From Spirochaetia bacterium UBA5368 (GTDB lineage: Bacteria > Spirochaetota > UBA4802 > UBA5368): a DNA stretch of 21,336 nt. Under the pieces are notes generated by a model. The model was not told where the DNA came from. It was given only the letters and a program-made list of their open reading frames with translations, and did not search any database. Position 1 is the stretch's first letter. Each line of letters starts with the position of its first letter. Shown here one piece after another: positions 1 through 9,147 of the stretch. The DNA lies in assembly GCA_002407865.1 (NCBI GenBank), contig DHPI01000054.1, forward strand, positions 97,730-119,065, in the 5' to 3' direction. The translations under genes and the position numbers were made by a program.

Positions 1-1044
1 TCGAAGAAGACCCCCCTTTCCAGAAGCAGGCTGAAAGCTGAATACGAGAAAAAAAAGGAAATGTTCAAATCGGAAGGGCAGGTCAGGGCCCGGCATATCC
101 TTGTGCGGACGGGCAAGGGTAACCATACCGACGCCGAAGCGCAAAAGCTCATCCGATCGGTACTGGGTATGATCAAAAATGACGGATCGAATTTCGGCGA
201 ACTGGCCCAGAAATACTCCGAATGTCCTTCGGCGAAAGACAGTGGCGATCTGGGTTATTTTGACCGAGGACAGATGGTGCAGGAGTTTGAGGACGCCGCA
301 TATGCGATGAAAAAGGGCGACTTTACGCGCGAGCCGGTGAAAACGGTTTTTGGCTATCACCTGATCTATGTCGAAGACATCAAGCCGCCCACGTACGCGC
401 CGATTGACGATGTAAAGTCGTATTTGAGCAGTGATATGAATGTTGCGGACCTTATCGCCGAGTACGGAATTTCGGTGTACCCCGAGGCGTTGAAAAACGC
501 GACGGCATCGACGGCCGTGGGCGCGGTAGATAAACTGAAGTTGTCATATACGTACGGCGAGTTTCTTGCGGAGCTTAATTCCATGGTGGGCAAAGCAAAC
601 GCCGGGATATTGTTGAAAAGCGAACAGGACGCCGTGAAGGCGGTGCGGGAGCTTCTCATGGGAAAGGTGCTGGAGGATAAAAGCGAAAGAATGAAGATGT
701 CCGATGATGCCGATTATACACGTTTTATCGGCACCGTTTACAACGATTATATCATCAGGGAGTACCTGAACGCCGTTGTGTTGAAGCATGTCATTGTCAG
801 TGACGCCGACGTGGCGTCGGTATATGCCGATCCGAGAATGAAGAAAAATCTTGAGAAACAATACGGAACGGAATACCGGGATAATCCCGCGTTCCGCCGG
901 ATAAAAGACCGCGATGAAGTGCTGCCCGGCATACGTCAGCAGTTGATGAACGAGAAGAAGGGCGAGGCGTATTCGAAGTACATCGCGTCGCTGAAAGCGA
1001 AATATCCCGTGGAAATATTGATGACGTTTGAAGAAAAGAAATAA
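1..1044 (+). CDS. Parvulin-type peptidyl-prolyl cis-trans isomerase / periplasmic foldase, 5' end missing
   Basis: The frame is open from base 1, so the gene begins before the window; the ATG at 61 is internal. The visible 347 residues start with a Lys/Glu-rich helix leading into a parvulin domain (visible residues about 25-130) with the family hallmarks RARHILV, a GDLGYF stretch and a final GYHLIYV strand. The family isomerises X-Pro bonds and, as in SurA, PrsA and PpiD, works on exported proteins in the periplasm or at the membrane. After the domain come about 200 mostly helical residues with a tYGEFLAEL-like segment and a VSDADVASVYAD segment, resembling a second SurA-like chaperone domain, so the helical chaperone part may wrap the isomerase. 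The signal peptide and N-terminal domain would lie upstream and cannot be seen. It ends at a terminator shared with the convergent receptor gene. Family assignment is firm; subfamily is not. Confidence 0.85.
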   Translation, partial: SKKTPLSRSRLKAEYEKKKEMFKSEGQVRARHILVRTGKGNHTDAEAQKLIRSVLGMIKNDGSNFGELAQKYSECPSAKDSGDLGYFDRGQMVQEFEDAAYAMKKGDFTREPVKTVFGYHLIYVEDIKPPTYAPIDDVKSYLSSDMNVADLIAEYGISVYPEALKNATASTAVGAVDKLKLSYTYGEFLAELNSMVGKANAGILLKSEQDAVKAVRELLMGKVLEDKSERMKMSDDADYTRFIGTVYNDYIIREYLNAVVLKHVIVSDADVASVYADPRMKKNLEKQYGTEYRDNPAFRRIKDRDEVLPGIRQQLMNEKKGEAYSKYIASLKAKYPVEILMTFEEKK

Positions 1045-1060
1045 CCCGCAGTTGCAGGCT

Positions 1061-1092
1061 AATCCCCCTTGGTTTTCCGAGGGGGATTTTTT
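1061..1092. terminator. Rho-independent terminator between convergent genes
   Basis: A 12-bp stem (1061-1072 with 1077-1088, one G-T wobble, five consecutive C-G pairs) closes a TTTT loop and runs into six T on the plus strand (1087-1092). It lies 16 bases after the foldase stop. The stem begins and ends with AAT/ATT, so it can serve the minus-strand receptor gene too, though the T run is better on plus. Confidence 0.85.
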
Positions 1093-1149
1093 ACACGTAA
1101 TCTGCTTCCCATAGTGATTTCCGCGCCCCTTGCTGCTGCGCTATCGTGG

Positions 1150-2964
1150 TTACTCCTCCAGCTTGAATCGCTTCACGATATCCCGAAGCAGGTCGGCCTG
1201 CGACAGCAACTCTTCTGACGCGGCGGCAAGCTCTTCAGAGCCGCTCGACACCGACTGCGTCACGTTGTTGATCTGGTTGATGGCGTTGAGTATTTCGTTA
1301 CTGGATATGCTTTGTTCCTCCATCATCACCGATATTTCTTCCGACATCCGGTTGACTGATGCGACGTCATCCTGCACGCTTTTACTCATTGTGGTGAGGT
1401 CGATGGCCGATTTTGCGGTGTTATCCATCAGCGAGGCCGTGGCCTTGACGTTGTCGATTATCTTTCGCAGCGACGCCGCGGTCTGCTGCACCAGGTTCGA
1501 ACCCGCGTCGACCTTGCCGTTCGTTTCGAGGATGAGCTTGTTGATTTCCTTGGAACTCATTGCGGTCTGGTCGGCCAGCTTCGAAATCTCCTCGGCAACC
1601 ACCGCGAATCCCCTGCCGTGCTCGCCGGCCCTGGCCGCCTCTATGGAAGCGTTGAGCGAAAGCAGGTTGATCTGGTCGGAAATGTCAGAGATTATCGTGA
1701 CGATTTCCGTAATCTTGTTCGAGCTTTCGTTGATTTCCCTCATGCTGTCGACGGTGCTTACAAGGACGGTTTCGCCGTCTTTCGCGTAGTCGTGGGTCTC
1801 TTCGGCCATGCGGTTGGCGTTTTGCGCGTTCTGGTTGATCTTCTCGATGGCCGCCGCGAGGTATTCCATGGACGATGTGGTGGCTTCGGCCTTCTTTGCC
1901 TGCTGCCTTGCGTTCTCGGAGACGGAGTCTATCGTCGCCTTGATCTCCTCCATCGCCGACGAGGTTTCTTCAATAGACGCCGCCTGGTCCTGCGCAACGT
2001 TCGCGAGGCTCTGGCTCGATGTCGTCATTTCATTTGATGACGTGCCGACGTGATCGGCCGATTCGCGTATCGACATGATAATGCCCCTCATCTTGTCCAG
2101 GAATGTGTTGAAAAGCTCGGCGACGCGGCCCACCTCGTCATTTCGCGCGATGTCGAGTTTTCTGGAAAGATCGCCTGCCCCCTCGTTGATTTCGCCCAAC
2201 GCTAATGCGATGGAATCGAGCGGATCAAGTGCCTTCTTGACGATCATCCGTATGAGTATCACGGATGCGAGTAAAATCAGCATGTTGATAATCATGGTAA
2301 GCCACATCGTGGTTTTCTTCGACTGTATGTGTTGCGCGATCGGGTAAATCAACTCGAACGCCCCATGCGCTTCGCCTTCCTTCCAGTTTTCCATTTTGCC
2401 GCCGGTCGGATCGGTGCCGTCGTTTCTGCCCCACAGTTCTTTTGAGAGTGCGGGATTTCCGTGGCACATGAGGCAGTCCTTCGTGAGGGCGATCGAACGG
2501 AAATAGCGCACCTCCCTTTTGTCGTAATCGAAGAAGCTGTATTCGCTAAGGCTCTCTTTCGCCATCTTTTCAAGGACGCGCGCCTCTTCGCGAGTGGGCT
2601 CGTTTTCCGGGTTTCTTGGATTAAATTTAGGAACCCTGAACATGAATCCCATTTCCGACGATTTGGATTTCATCGCCTCGATGGAGGAAAAAACCGGGAC
2701 GGTATAGACAAATTTATTCTTTACATCCTTTTTCAGCGTGTCCCTGTCGTAGATGCCCCGTCCCCAGTTATCCGACATGTATTCGCGCATCGCCTCGCCC
2801 ATTATGCATATCGACCGCGCCTTCGAAATTATTTCTGTCTCGAAATTTTTAGCGATCCTGTTGAGGTATAGTATGTTTGTGTTCGTGAGGCCCAGAACGA
2901 GAACGATAATAACGCCGACAATGACTTTTTGCTTTATTGTAAAATTTTTCAAAAAACGCGCCAT
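1150..2964 (-). CDS. Methyl-accepting chemotaxis protein with periplasmic heme-c type (DUF3365-like) sensor
   Basis: This 604-residue transmembrane receptor passes signals from outside the inner membrane to CheA/CheW. Order: short cytoplasmic N-terminus, membrane helix 1 (about 13-33), periplasmic domain (34-218), helix 2 (about 219-243), HAMP (about 243-295) and a long coiled-coil signalling domain. The receptor tip is unmistakable at about 440-477 ([20 protein letters not shown] and following). The periplasmic domain carries one CxxCH motif (C164, C167, H168) followed by Gly-Glu-Ala-His-Gly-Ala, the pattern of the DUF3365/Tll0287-like heme-binding sensor domain, so redox or gas sensing is inferred. 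No C-terminal NWETF-type CheR/CheB tether is present. The start is supported by AGGTGAT seven bases upstream. Neighbours are not chemotaxis genes, so this is an orphan receptor. Class is certain; ligand is inference. Confidence 0.93.
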   Translation of the reverse strand: MARFLKNFTIKQKVIVGVIIVLVLGLTNTNILYLNRIAKNFETEIISKARSICIMGEAMREYMSDNWGRGIYDRDTLKKDVKNKFVYTVPVFSSIEAMKSKSSEMGFMFRVPKFNPRNPENEPTREEARVLEKMAKESLSEYSFFDYDKREVRYFRSIALTKDCLMCHGNPALSKELWGRNDGTDPTGGKMENWKEGEAHGAFELIYPIAQHIQSKKTTMWLTMIINMLILLASVILIRMIVKKALDPLDSIALALGEINEGAGDLSRKLDIARNDEVGRVAELFNTFLDKMRGIIMSIRESADHVGTSSNEMTTSSQSLANVAQDQAASIEETSSAMEEIKATIDSVSENARQQAKKAEATTSSMEYLAAAIEKINQNAQNANRMAEETHDYAKDGETVLVSTVDSMREINESSNKITEIVTIISDISDQINLLSLNASIEAARAGEHGRGFAVVAEEISKLADQTAMSSKEINKLILETNGKVDAGSNLVQQTAASLRKIIDNVKATASLMDNTAKSAIDLTTMSKSVQDDVASVNRMSEEISVMMEEQSISSNEILNAINQINNVTQSVSSGSEELAAASEELLSQADLLRDIVKRFKLEE

Positions 2965-3009
2965 GCTATCACCTGCACTCTAAGTAGTTTTGCGACCGCC
3001 TGCCGACGG

Positions 3010-3036
3010 GATACGGCATTATTGTAACAATGTTAA
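3010..3036 (-). promoter_or_regulatory. Possible sigma-28 (flagellar/chemotaxis) promoter for the receptor gene
   Basis: On the minus strand TTAACATT (3036-3029), exactly 11 bases, then GCCGTATC (3017-3010). The sigma-28 consensus is TAAAGTTT-N11-GCCGATAA; five of eight and four of eight positions match, including the full GCCG core and the exact spacer. It lies about 45 bases before the receptor start. Sigma-28 control of receptors is usual, so the context fits, but the match is partial. Confidence 0.3.
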
Positions 3037-3221
3037 GATTTAATGAGAGATTACTACGATACAACGATACGCCGAATTTACATAGTATCAGTATATATCT
3101 TTTCTTTAAAGATACAATAAAAATTAAAAAATGCTTTACTGTCATGGGGACTGGCAATAGCGTCATCGGATACGCCCGGCGAACGGGCACGGAATAATGA
3201 TGCGCACGAAGAGGGAGAGCC

Positions 3222-5207
3222 ATGCGGATTGATGATGCCACGCTGAGGCGTATTTCGAATACGGTGAGAACGCTTGCCATGGACGCGGTGCAAAAGGCGA
3301 AGTCGGGGCATCCGGGGATGCCGATGGGGTGCGCGGATATCGCCGCAGTGCTCTGGACGAAGATTTTGCTGCACAATCCCGATGATCCCGCATGGCGCAA
3401 CCGCGACCGTTTTGTGCTGTCGGCCGGGCACGGCTCGATGCTGTTATATTCAATGCTGCATCTTTCCGGCTACGACGTATCGCTCGACGATCTGAAAAAT
3501 TTCCGGCAGTGGGGAAGCTGCACGCCGGGGCATCCCGAATACGGCCACACGCCCGGCGTGGAAACGACCACCGGCCCCCTCGGGCAGGGTATCGCCAACG
3601 CCGTCGGCATGGCGATTGCCGAACGCCTCCTTGCCGAAGAATTTAACGCCGGCGATTCGGTAATCGACCACTCGATATATGTGCTCGCGGGCGACGGCTG
3701 TCTTATGGAGGGGATATCGTACGAAGCCGCCTCGCTCGCCGGGCACCTCGGCCTTGGACGCATTGTGGTGATCTACGATTCTAACAGTATTTCAATCGAG
3801 GGCTCGACCGACCTGGCCTTTTCCGATGATGTTGCACGGCGTTTTGAGGCATGCCGCTGGCACGTGCAGACGATCGACGGGCATGAGTACAGCGCGATTG
3901 AGACGGCATTGCTGAACGCGAAGGCCGAAACCGGGCGCCCTTCGATCATCATCGCGAAAACGCGCATTGCGAAGGGGAGTCCCGGCAAGGAAGGCAGCGA
4001 GGAATCACATGGCGCACCGCTGGGCGACGACGAAGTAAAAAACACAAAACGCAATATAGGATGCGACGCGGATAGCGTATTTTGCGTTTCCGACGACGTG
4101 TACGAAATTTTCCGCCAGCGCAAAAAGGAACTCGCCGCGGAATACGCGGCGTGGAACGAAAAATTTGCGCGTTCGATAACCGGCGAAACGAAAAAGAAAT
4201 GGGATGCGTATTTTGCGGCCCCCGACATACACGCGTTGCGGGAAAAGCTTCCCGTGTTCGATGCCGCAAAGCCCGTGGCGACCAGGACGGCAAGCGGAAG
4301 GGTGCTGGAGGCGCTCTTCAGGGAATTGCCGAATATGGCGGGCGGCTCGGCCGACCTTGCGCCCAGCAATAAATCGTTTGCCAAGGGTTTCGGTGAAACC
4401 GGCAGAAACACGGTTGGGCGCAACATCCACTTCGGCGTCCGCGAACACGCGATGGGCGCTATCCAGAACGGCATGGCCTATTACGGGGGGATGCTGCCCT
4501 ATACGGCGACGTTCTTCGTGTTCTTCGATTATATGCGGCCGCCGGTGCGCATTGCGGCGCTTAGCAAGCTCCACGTGATATACATATTTACCCACGATTC
4601 TATTTTTGTCGGTGAAGACGGCCCAACGCACCAGCCCGTTGAACACCTTGCGGTGGCGCGCGCCATTCCCAATCTTGCGGTGATACGCCCTGCCGACGCC
4701 GAGGAAACGAAAGAGGCATGGCTTGCCGCGCTTGCGCGGACAGACGGCCCGACGGCGCTTGTCCTCACGCGTCAGGATATGCCGGTGCTGATGCGGGAAT
4801 TTAAATCTGCCGATGGCCTGCACAGGGGCGCATACGTGCTCTGGGAGGCGGCCGATCCGAAGGTGTGCATAATGGCGAGCGGTTCCGAGGCGCACCTGGC
4901 GCTCGATGCGGCAAAGGATCTCTCGTCGCGCGGCGTTGGCGCGCGCGTTGTTTCATTCCCTTCATGGGAGCTTTTCGACGCTCAGAGCGCCGAATATAAA
5001 GCCGCCGTTCTTCCGGCGTCGATGCAAAAACGCGTCGTGGTGGAGACCGGCGTCCGCATGGGATGGGAGCGCTACGCGGGATGTGATGCGCTTTTTATCA
5101 CAATGGACAATTTCGGCGCATCGGCCCCGGCGAACGTACTTGCCGAAAAGTTCGGTTTCACGAAAGAGAATATTGTGGCGCGGGTGCTGGAATTCGTTAA
5201 ACGGTAG
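3222..5207 (+). CDS. tkt: Transketolase
   Basis: Full-length 661-residue thiamine-diphosphate enzyme moving two-carbon units between sugar phosphates in the non-oxidative pentose phosphate pathway (cytoplasm). Seen: substrate-binding His30 in SGHPG, the TPP/Mg motif starting GDG (157-159) and ending at N188, the TTTGPLGQG segment (115-123), and the catalytic glutamate E408 in VREHAMG, followed by the pyrimidine domain and a C-terminal Rossmann-like domain (about 515-661). Length equals that of typical bacterial single-chain transketolases rather than the split archaeal form, which marks this half as bacterial. Start chosen because GAGGGAGAG lies just upstream of ATG 3222. It appears to be a single-gene unit: 257 bases separate it from the divergent receptor and a T-run hairpin follows. 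Confidence 0.97.
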   Translation: MRIDDATLRRISNTVRTLAMDAVQKAKSGHPGMPMGCADIAAVLWTKILLHNPDDPAWRNRDRFVLSAGHGSMLLYSMLHLSGYDVSLDDLKNFRQWGSCTPGHPEYGHTPGVETTTGPLGQGIANAVGMAIAERLLAEEFNAGDSVIDHSIYVLAGDGCLMEGISYEAASLAGHLGLGRIVVIYDSNSISIEGSTDLAFSDDVARRFEACRWHVQTIDGHEYSAIETALLNAKAETGRPSIIIAKTRIAKGSPGKEGSEESHGAPLGDDEVKNTKRNIGCDADSVFCVSDDVYEIFRQRKKELAAEYAAWNEKFARSITGETKKKWDAYFAAPDIHALREKLPVFDAAKPVATRTASGRVLEALFRELPNMAGGSADLAPSNKSFAKGFGETGRNTVGRNIHFGVREHAMGAIQNGMAYYGGMLPYTATFFVFFDYMRPPVRIAALSKLHVIYIFTHDSIFVGEDGPTHQPVEHLAVARAIPNLAVIRPADAEETKEAWLAALARTDGPTALVLTRQDMPVLMREFKSADGLHRGAYVLWEAADPKVCIMASGSEAHLALDAAKDLSSRGVGARVVSFPSWELFDAQSAEYKAAVLPASMQKRVVVETGVRMGWERYAGCDALFITMDNFGASAPANVLAEKFGFTKENIVARVLEFVKR

Positions 5208-5212
5208 TGTGC

Positions 5213-5229
5213 GCCGCCGCGGCTTTTTT
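5213..5229 (+). terminator. Short GC hairpin plus T run after transketolase
   Basis: GCCG (5213-5216) pairs with CGGC (5220-5223) around CCG, followed directly by six T (5224-5229). It begins six bases after the stop. The stem is short for an intrinsic terminator, so efficiency is uncertain. Confidence 0.45.
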
Positions 5230-5302
5230 ATTTGTAAGCTGTTAAAATAGGCCGCGGATATTGAAGGCCTCCCCAGTGCGGCGGTGAGTGTACCATACGA
5301 TC

Positions 5303-5325
5303 GCCCGTAATAACGCAGTACGGGC
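5303..5325. repeat. Perfect 7-bp inverted repeat in the tkt-PEBP spacer
   Basis: GCCCGTA (5303-5309) and TACGGGC (5319-5325) flank nine bases. There is no T run on either side, so it does not look like a terminator; it may be an operator or a chance hairpin. It lies about 50 bases before a candidate promoter of the downstream gene. Confidence 0.4.
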
Positions 5326-5353
5326 AATCACAATACACAGCCGTGAAAATGGT

Positions 5354-5382
5354 TTGCTTTTTCTGAAATTTCATTGTACTGT
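5354..5382 (+). promoter_or_regulatory. Candidate sigma-70 type promoter for the PEBP gene
   Basis: TTGCTT (5354-5359), a 17-base spacer, then TACTGT (5377-5382). Each hexamer matches its consensus at the strongest positions only. A start site near 5389 would give a leader of about 27 bases containing the AGGAG ribosome site. Confidence 0.35.
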
Positions 5383-5415
5383 CCGGTTACATCACAATGT
5401 GAGAGGAGAATTACA

Positions 5416-5937
5416 ATGAAGCGGTTACTTTCATTCTCCTTTGCCATTGCCGCTATGATGCTGTTTCAGCCATCAGTTTTTGCGGAAAAGATCAATGTGA
5501 CATCCCCCGCCTTTGAAAACGGCAAGAGAATCCCTGTCGAGTATACCTGCGATGGCGCGAACGCTTCGCCCGAACTGAAGTGGTCGTTTACGGGGAAGGT
5601 AAAATCATTCGCCGTTACCTGTACCGACCCTGATGCGCCCGGAGGAACATTCGTGCACTGGTTAATCTACAACATACCGGCCGATGCGCGAGTGCTGCCG
5701 CGCGGAATGTCGAGCGCCCCGCGTCAACCGGAAGGAATTCAGGGATACGCTGATTTCGGCTCTGTGGGCTACGGCGGCCCGTGCCCGCCTCCGGGGAAAC
5801 CTCATCGCTACTATTTTACCGTGTACGCGCTCGATATACACATCGGGGAGGGCGGATTGCGTCTGCAATCGTTGCAGCAGAAGATGAAGGGACATGTACT
5901 GGCGCAGGGGAATGTTATGGGCTCGTATGGCCGCTGA
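5416..5937 (+). CDS. Exported YbhB/YbcL-type phosphatidylethanolamine-binding (PEBP) family protein
   Basis: 173 residues from ATG 5416, chosen because GAGAGGAG precedes it and because it opens a clean signal peptide (MKRLLSFS, hydrophobic core, cleavage after VFA at residue 23); an in-frame ATG at 5374 would add 14 non-signal residues. The mature protein has the PEBP fold signature: DPDAPGG and HWLIYNIP (71-88), then GPCPPPGKPHRY (121-132). The conserved Asp-Pro and His cluster forms the anion-binding pocket of the family. Bacterial members are small exported proteins whose biological role is poorly defined; some relate to kinase or lipid binding in eukaryotes. Nothing around it indicates a partner. 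Confidence 0.9.
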   Translation: MKRLLSFSFAIAAMMLFQPSVFAEKINVTSPAFENGKRIPVEYTCDGANASPELKWSFTGKVKSFAVTCTDPDAPGGTFVHWLIYNIPADARVLPRGMSSAPRQPEGIQGYADFGSVGYGGPCPPPGKPHRYYFTVYALDIHIGEGGLRLQSLQQKMKGHVLAQGNVMGSYGR

Positions 5938-5952
5938 ATTACACGCGCACTA

Positions 5953-6480
5953 TTACAGCGCGCCTTCATGACGAAGAAGGGATTCCTTGATGTCGACGCC
6001 GCCGGTGTAGTTGCCCATCGCGCCAGTGGCAAGGATTACCCTGTGGCAGGGGATGAAGATGGGGAAGATGTTTTTAGCCATCGTGTTTCCCACGAAGCGC
6101 GCGCCGCGTGGAATGCCCGACATGGCCGCCAGGGCGCCGTAGGTTACGGTTGCGCCGAACGGGATTGTCACGAGGGCGCTGTACACGGCGCGCTCCCTGT
6201 CCGTAAAGGGTGAAAGATCGAAATCCGGAAGGGCGCAGGGCGTACGTGCGATGTAGCAGGCAAGGTACTTTATCGCGCGTACAATCTGGCGGGGCTGGCC
6301 GCGCGGAAAGCGCTGCGCCACTTTCCGGCTTTCGATGTCGCGTGCAAACGCGGCATAGCGAAGCATTGTGTCGTCGCCGAAGAGGTATACCGCGCACACC
6401 GGCAACTGATATATGTCGTACGAGATATCCTGAAAAGAAAAAAGGCGCGCAAGTATATCGCTATTGCCTTCCTTTGTCAC
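5953..6480 (-). CDS. ogt: Methylated-DNA-[protein]-cysteine S-methyltransferase (Ogt/MGMT type)
   Basis: Suicide repair protein that transfers alkyl groups from O6-alkylguanine in DNA to its own cysteine. The 175-residue product has the active-site IPCHRV motif (nucleophile C145), the DNA-intercalating arginine (R128 in GARFVG) preceding the Asn hinge region, and the closing GNYTGG loop (156-161). The hinge stretch reads GNTMAKN rather than the common GNANGKN. There is an N-terminal ribonuclease-H-like domain (about 1-80) and no Ada-type zinc domain. The start is GTG 6480, with GAGGTG a few bases upstream inside the end of ribF; the two genes overlap by 20 bases, so ogt is probably translated from the ribF message. 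Confidence 0.92.
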   Translation of the reverse strand: MTKEGNSDILARLFSFQDISYDIYQLPVCAVYLFGDDTMLRYAAFARDIESRKVAQRFPRGQPRQIVRAIKYLACYIARTPCALPDFDLSPFTDRERAVYSALVTIPFGATVTYGALAAMSGIPRGARFVGNTMAKNIFPIFIPCHRVILATGAMGNYTGGVDIKESLLRHEGAL

Positions 6481-7408
6481 CGAGCACCTCGAGCACGCGC
6501 ATTCGGTCCCTGTTCAGCTGCGCGACAAGCTCGTCTGCCGACGAAAACTTTATTTCGTCGCGCACCCTCTCGAAAAATTCAAGCTCTATTGTGCTCCCGT
6601 ATATGTCGTTGTCGAGGCCGAAAATATTGACCTCGATGGTGCGCTCGGTGTTTGCGAAAGTGGGATTCGTGCCGATATTGAGCATCCCCTGCCGGCGCTC
6701 GCGAGCGTTGATGCGCAACGTGACCGCGTACACGCCGTCTTTCGGTATCACCTTGTCGGGATCGTCGGGAAGAATATTCGCGGTTGGAAAGCCAAGCTGT
6801 TTTTTGCCGCGGCCGACCCCGCGAACGACACTGCCCTGGAGCGTGTAGTTTCGGCCAAGCAGATCGGCGGCGATATCCATATTGCCGTCCTCAATTTCGG
6901 TTCGTATCCATGTCGACGATACCGGGCGGGCCGATATGTTTTTCGGCTCGACACGCGTGACGCCGAATCCCCGTGTTTTTGAAAGCTCGCGCAGAAAGTC
7001 GATGGTTCCCTGGCGGTTTTTCCCGAACGCGTGGTCATAGCCGACAACAACGTCGATGACGCCCAGCTTCTTTAAAATGATTTCGTTGAAGAAATCGGCC
7101 GCGTTCATATCCGCCATTTCGCGCGTAAAATTGAGCATGATGATGGTATTGATGCCGCAATCCTTGATCGCTCTGAGCTTTTCCTGCGCGGTGGTGAGTA
7201 TCTTCGGCGGCGTCTTCGGCGTGAGTATCTTCCGCGGATGGTTCGCGAAGGTGATGACGATTGCGTCGCCGGATTTCTGGCGGGCGATATTAAGCAGCGT
7301 GGAAAAAATCCTTCTGTGCCCCATGTGCACGCCGTCGAAACTGCCGAGCGTCACCACGGGATTTTTAAATGTTTCCCTGTCGTCGGGGATGGAATACAAT
7401 ATGCTCAT
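6461..7408 (-). CDS. ribF: Bifunctional riboflavin kinase / FAD synthetase
   Basis: 315 residues making FMN and then FAD from riboflavin with ATP in the cytoplasm. The N-terminal nucleotidyltransferase domain shows GSFDGVHMGH (22-31), VGYDHAFGKNRQG (122-134) and the SSTWIR segment (164-169). The C-terminal kinase domain shows GRGKKQLGFPTANI (199-212), GMLNIGTNPTF (241-251) and the catalytic glutamate in IEVNIF. The length is usual for the bacterial fusion enzyme; archaea use unrelated separate enzymes, so this supports a bacterial source for the left half. It sits 79 bases after aroK-aroC and overlaps ogt, suggesting a three-gene minus-strand transcript. Chorismate synthase needs reduced FMN, which gives a loose functional reason for the pairing. 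Confidence 0.96.
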   Translation of the reverse strand: MSILYSIPDDRETFKNPVVTLGSFDGVHMGHRRIFSTLLNIARQKSGDAIVITFANHPRKILTPKTPPKILTTAQEKLRAIKDCGINTIIMLNFTREMADMNAADFFNEIILKKLGVIDVVVGYDHAFGKNRQGTIDFLRELSKTRGFGVTRVEPKNISARPVSSTWIRTEIEDGNMDIAADLLGRNYTLQGSVVRGVGRGKKQLGFPTANILPDDPDKVIPKDGVYAVTLRINARERRQGMLNIGTNPTFANTERTIEVNIFGLDNDIYGSTIELEFFERVRDEIKFSSADELVAQLNRDRMRVLEVLGDKGRQ

Positions 7409-7487
7409 GGCCGGTTCTCGTGTTCTGTATGCAAAGAGTATAGCTCACTTTTTCAGGTGAACGGCGCCGTACGGCATGCCGATGATG

Positions 7488-9086
7488 TCAGCCCTGTTTG
7501 CGCAGTTGCCGCTGAATCGCGAACGCGTCCAGCAGCACCAGCGCCGTCATCGATTCGATCACCGGAATTATGCGCGGTACGATGCACGGATCGTGGCGTC
7601 CATGAACGGCAATTGTTCTGTCGGCGCCGGATTCGTCAATGGTAATTTGTTCCTGCGCTATCGATGGGGTCGGTTTCACCGCGATGCGGGCGACGATATC
7701 GGCGCCGGTCGATATGCCGCCGAGAACGCCGCCGGCGTTATTGGAGAGGAACGCGCCATCGCGCATGGCGTCGTTGTTGGCGCTCCCCCTGCGCCGCGCC
7801 GCGTCGAATCCCGAGCCGAACTCCACGCCCTTGACGGCGCCTATGGAAAAAAACGCCATCCCGAGGCGCGCATCAAGCTTGAAAAAAACCGGATCGCCGA
7901 GGCCCGCGGGCGCGTTTTTTACAATGAGCCTGACTATGCCGCCCACGGAATCGCGCGCCCGCTGTGCGTCGAGAATCGCCCGCTCCATGGCGGCGGCCGC
8001 GCGCGCATCCGCGGCGCGGACGGGGTTGCGCTCTATCGCGTTGAAGTCCTCCGCCTCGCCCCGTATGGAGGCTATTTCTTCGGCATATGCGATTATTCGT
8101 ATCCCCTTCTCGAGAAGCAATTTTTTCGCCACAGCGCCCGCCGCCACACGTCCGGCCGTCTCCCGCCCGGACGATCTTCCGCCGCCGCGATGGTCACGGA
8201 TGCCGTATTTTTTCCAGAAGGTGAAGTCGGCGTGTCCCGGCCGGAAGACGTCTTTCAAAGAATCGTACCGAGACGAATCCTGGTCGCGGCTGTACACAAG
8301 CATGCAGACGGGGGAACCGGTCGTTACGCCGTTGAATATTCCGGAGAGGATATGTACGCGGTCTTCCTCGTTTCTCGGGGTGCTGACGGCGCTCTGACCC
8401 GGCCTTCGCCGGTCCATTTCCCGCTGAATGTCTTCCTCGGAAAGGGGTATATTCGGGGGTATGCCGTCGAGCACTGCGCCCACCGCGGGACCGTGGCTTT
8501 CCCCGAAGGTCGTAACGCGGATGATTTCACCGAAGGTGCTGGGTGAGTGCATACGGGTGAACATGAGCTCGGAAATTCTTTCAAGCAGGGCTTCGTGCGC
8601 AGAGTCCTGATTGTCCGCCGTAACGGTGAAAACGATGTCGCAGCGGTGTTCTACCGCCTCGTGGAGCCGCTGTACGCGCTCTTCGTACTCGCGCAATCCG
8701 TCGGTGCACGAGAGAAACGGCGGCAGTCCGGTCGATTGCAGGCGTTCCCAGAGGAGGTGCACCGGGGCCTTTAATAGAATCGAGATCGCGCCGCCGAGCA
8801 GCGACTCCCGCGATTCGGGATCGAGCATGCTGCCGCCGCCGGTTGCGATGACGCACCAGTCGCGTTCCGCGAGGTCCCGCACCGCCGCTTTTTCGCGGGC
8901 CCTGAACGAGGACTCCCCTTCGAGCGAACAGATTTCGCGGCAGGTGCGCCGCGCCCCCGTCTCGCTGAAATACAGTTCTTCAAGGTGTCCGTCGGTCTCG
9001 ATGAACGGAAGGCCCAGCCGGTCAGCCAGCTTTTTCCCGACGGTGCTTTTGCCCGATGCCTTCGAGCCGGTGATGACTATTTTCAT
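7488..9086 (-). CDS. aroC: Shikimate kinase - chorismate synthase fusion protein
   Basis: A single 532-residue frame joins two shikimate-pathway enzymes. Residues 1-174 are shikimate kinase: P-loop GSKASGKST (7-15), Asp32, FRAREK (61-66) and TGGGS (82-86). Residues 175-532 are chorismate synthase: TFGESHG (193-199), RPGHAD (262-267), SSGRETAGRVAAG (285-297) and RHDPCIVPR (467-475), which bind FMN and EPSP. The order is kinase then synthase, flanking the missing EPSP synthase step. There is essentially no linker: the synthase part starts at a Met (175) that could once have been its own start. The kinase lid reads LPPFL (121-125) where usual enzymes have an arginine in an RPLL-like motif that contacts ATP, so kinase activity deserves testing. 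Both parts are otherwise complete. Confidence 0.95.
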   Translation of the reverse strand: MKIVITGSKASGKSTVGKKLADRLGLPFIETDGHLEELYFSETGARRTCREICSLEGESSFRAREKAAVRDLAERDWCVIATGGGSMLDPESRESLLGGAISILLKAPVHLLWERLQSTGLPPFLSCTDGLREYEERVQRLHEAVEHRCDIVFTVTADNQDSAHEALLERISELMFTRMHSPSTFGEIIRVTTFGESHGPAVGAVLDGIPPNIPLSEEDIQREMDRRRPGQSAVSTPRNEEDRVHILSGIFNGVTTGSPVCMLVYSRDQDSSRYDSLKDVFRPGHADFTFWKKYGIRDHRGGGRSSGRETAGRVAAGAVAKKLLLEKGIRIIAYAEEIASIRGEAEDFNAIERNPVRAADARAAAAMERAILDAQRARDSVGGIVRLIVKNAPAGLGDPVFFKLDARLGMAFFSIGAVKGVEFGSGFDAARRRGSANNDAMRDGAFLSNNAGGVLGGISTGADIVARIAVKPTPSIAQEQITIDESGADRTIAVHGRHDPCIVPRIIPVIESMTALVLLDAFAIQRQLRKQG

Positions 9087-9147
9087 TTCGCGCTACCAGA
9101 TGAAATATGCTTGAATTTATCATAAAAAAACCGCACGATGGAGTAAA

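Noticed and set aside
3019..3031. ATTGT-A-ACAAT palindrome as an operator
   Set aside because: Arms are only five bases in AT-rich DNA and overlap the candidate sigma-28 spacer; too weak to list as a site.
2965..3221. Small gene in the AT-rich spacer before tkt
   Set aside because: The only frames here are short, without ribosome sites, and the base composition fits a divergent promoter region.
7476..8546. 356-residue open frame antisense to aroK-aroC
   Set aside because: Chorismate synthase motifs on the other strand are complete; this frame has no domain.
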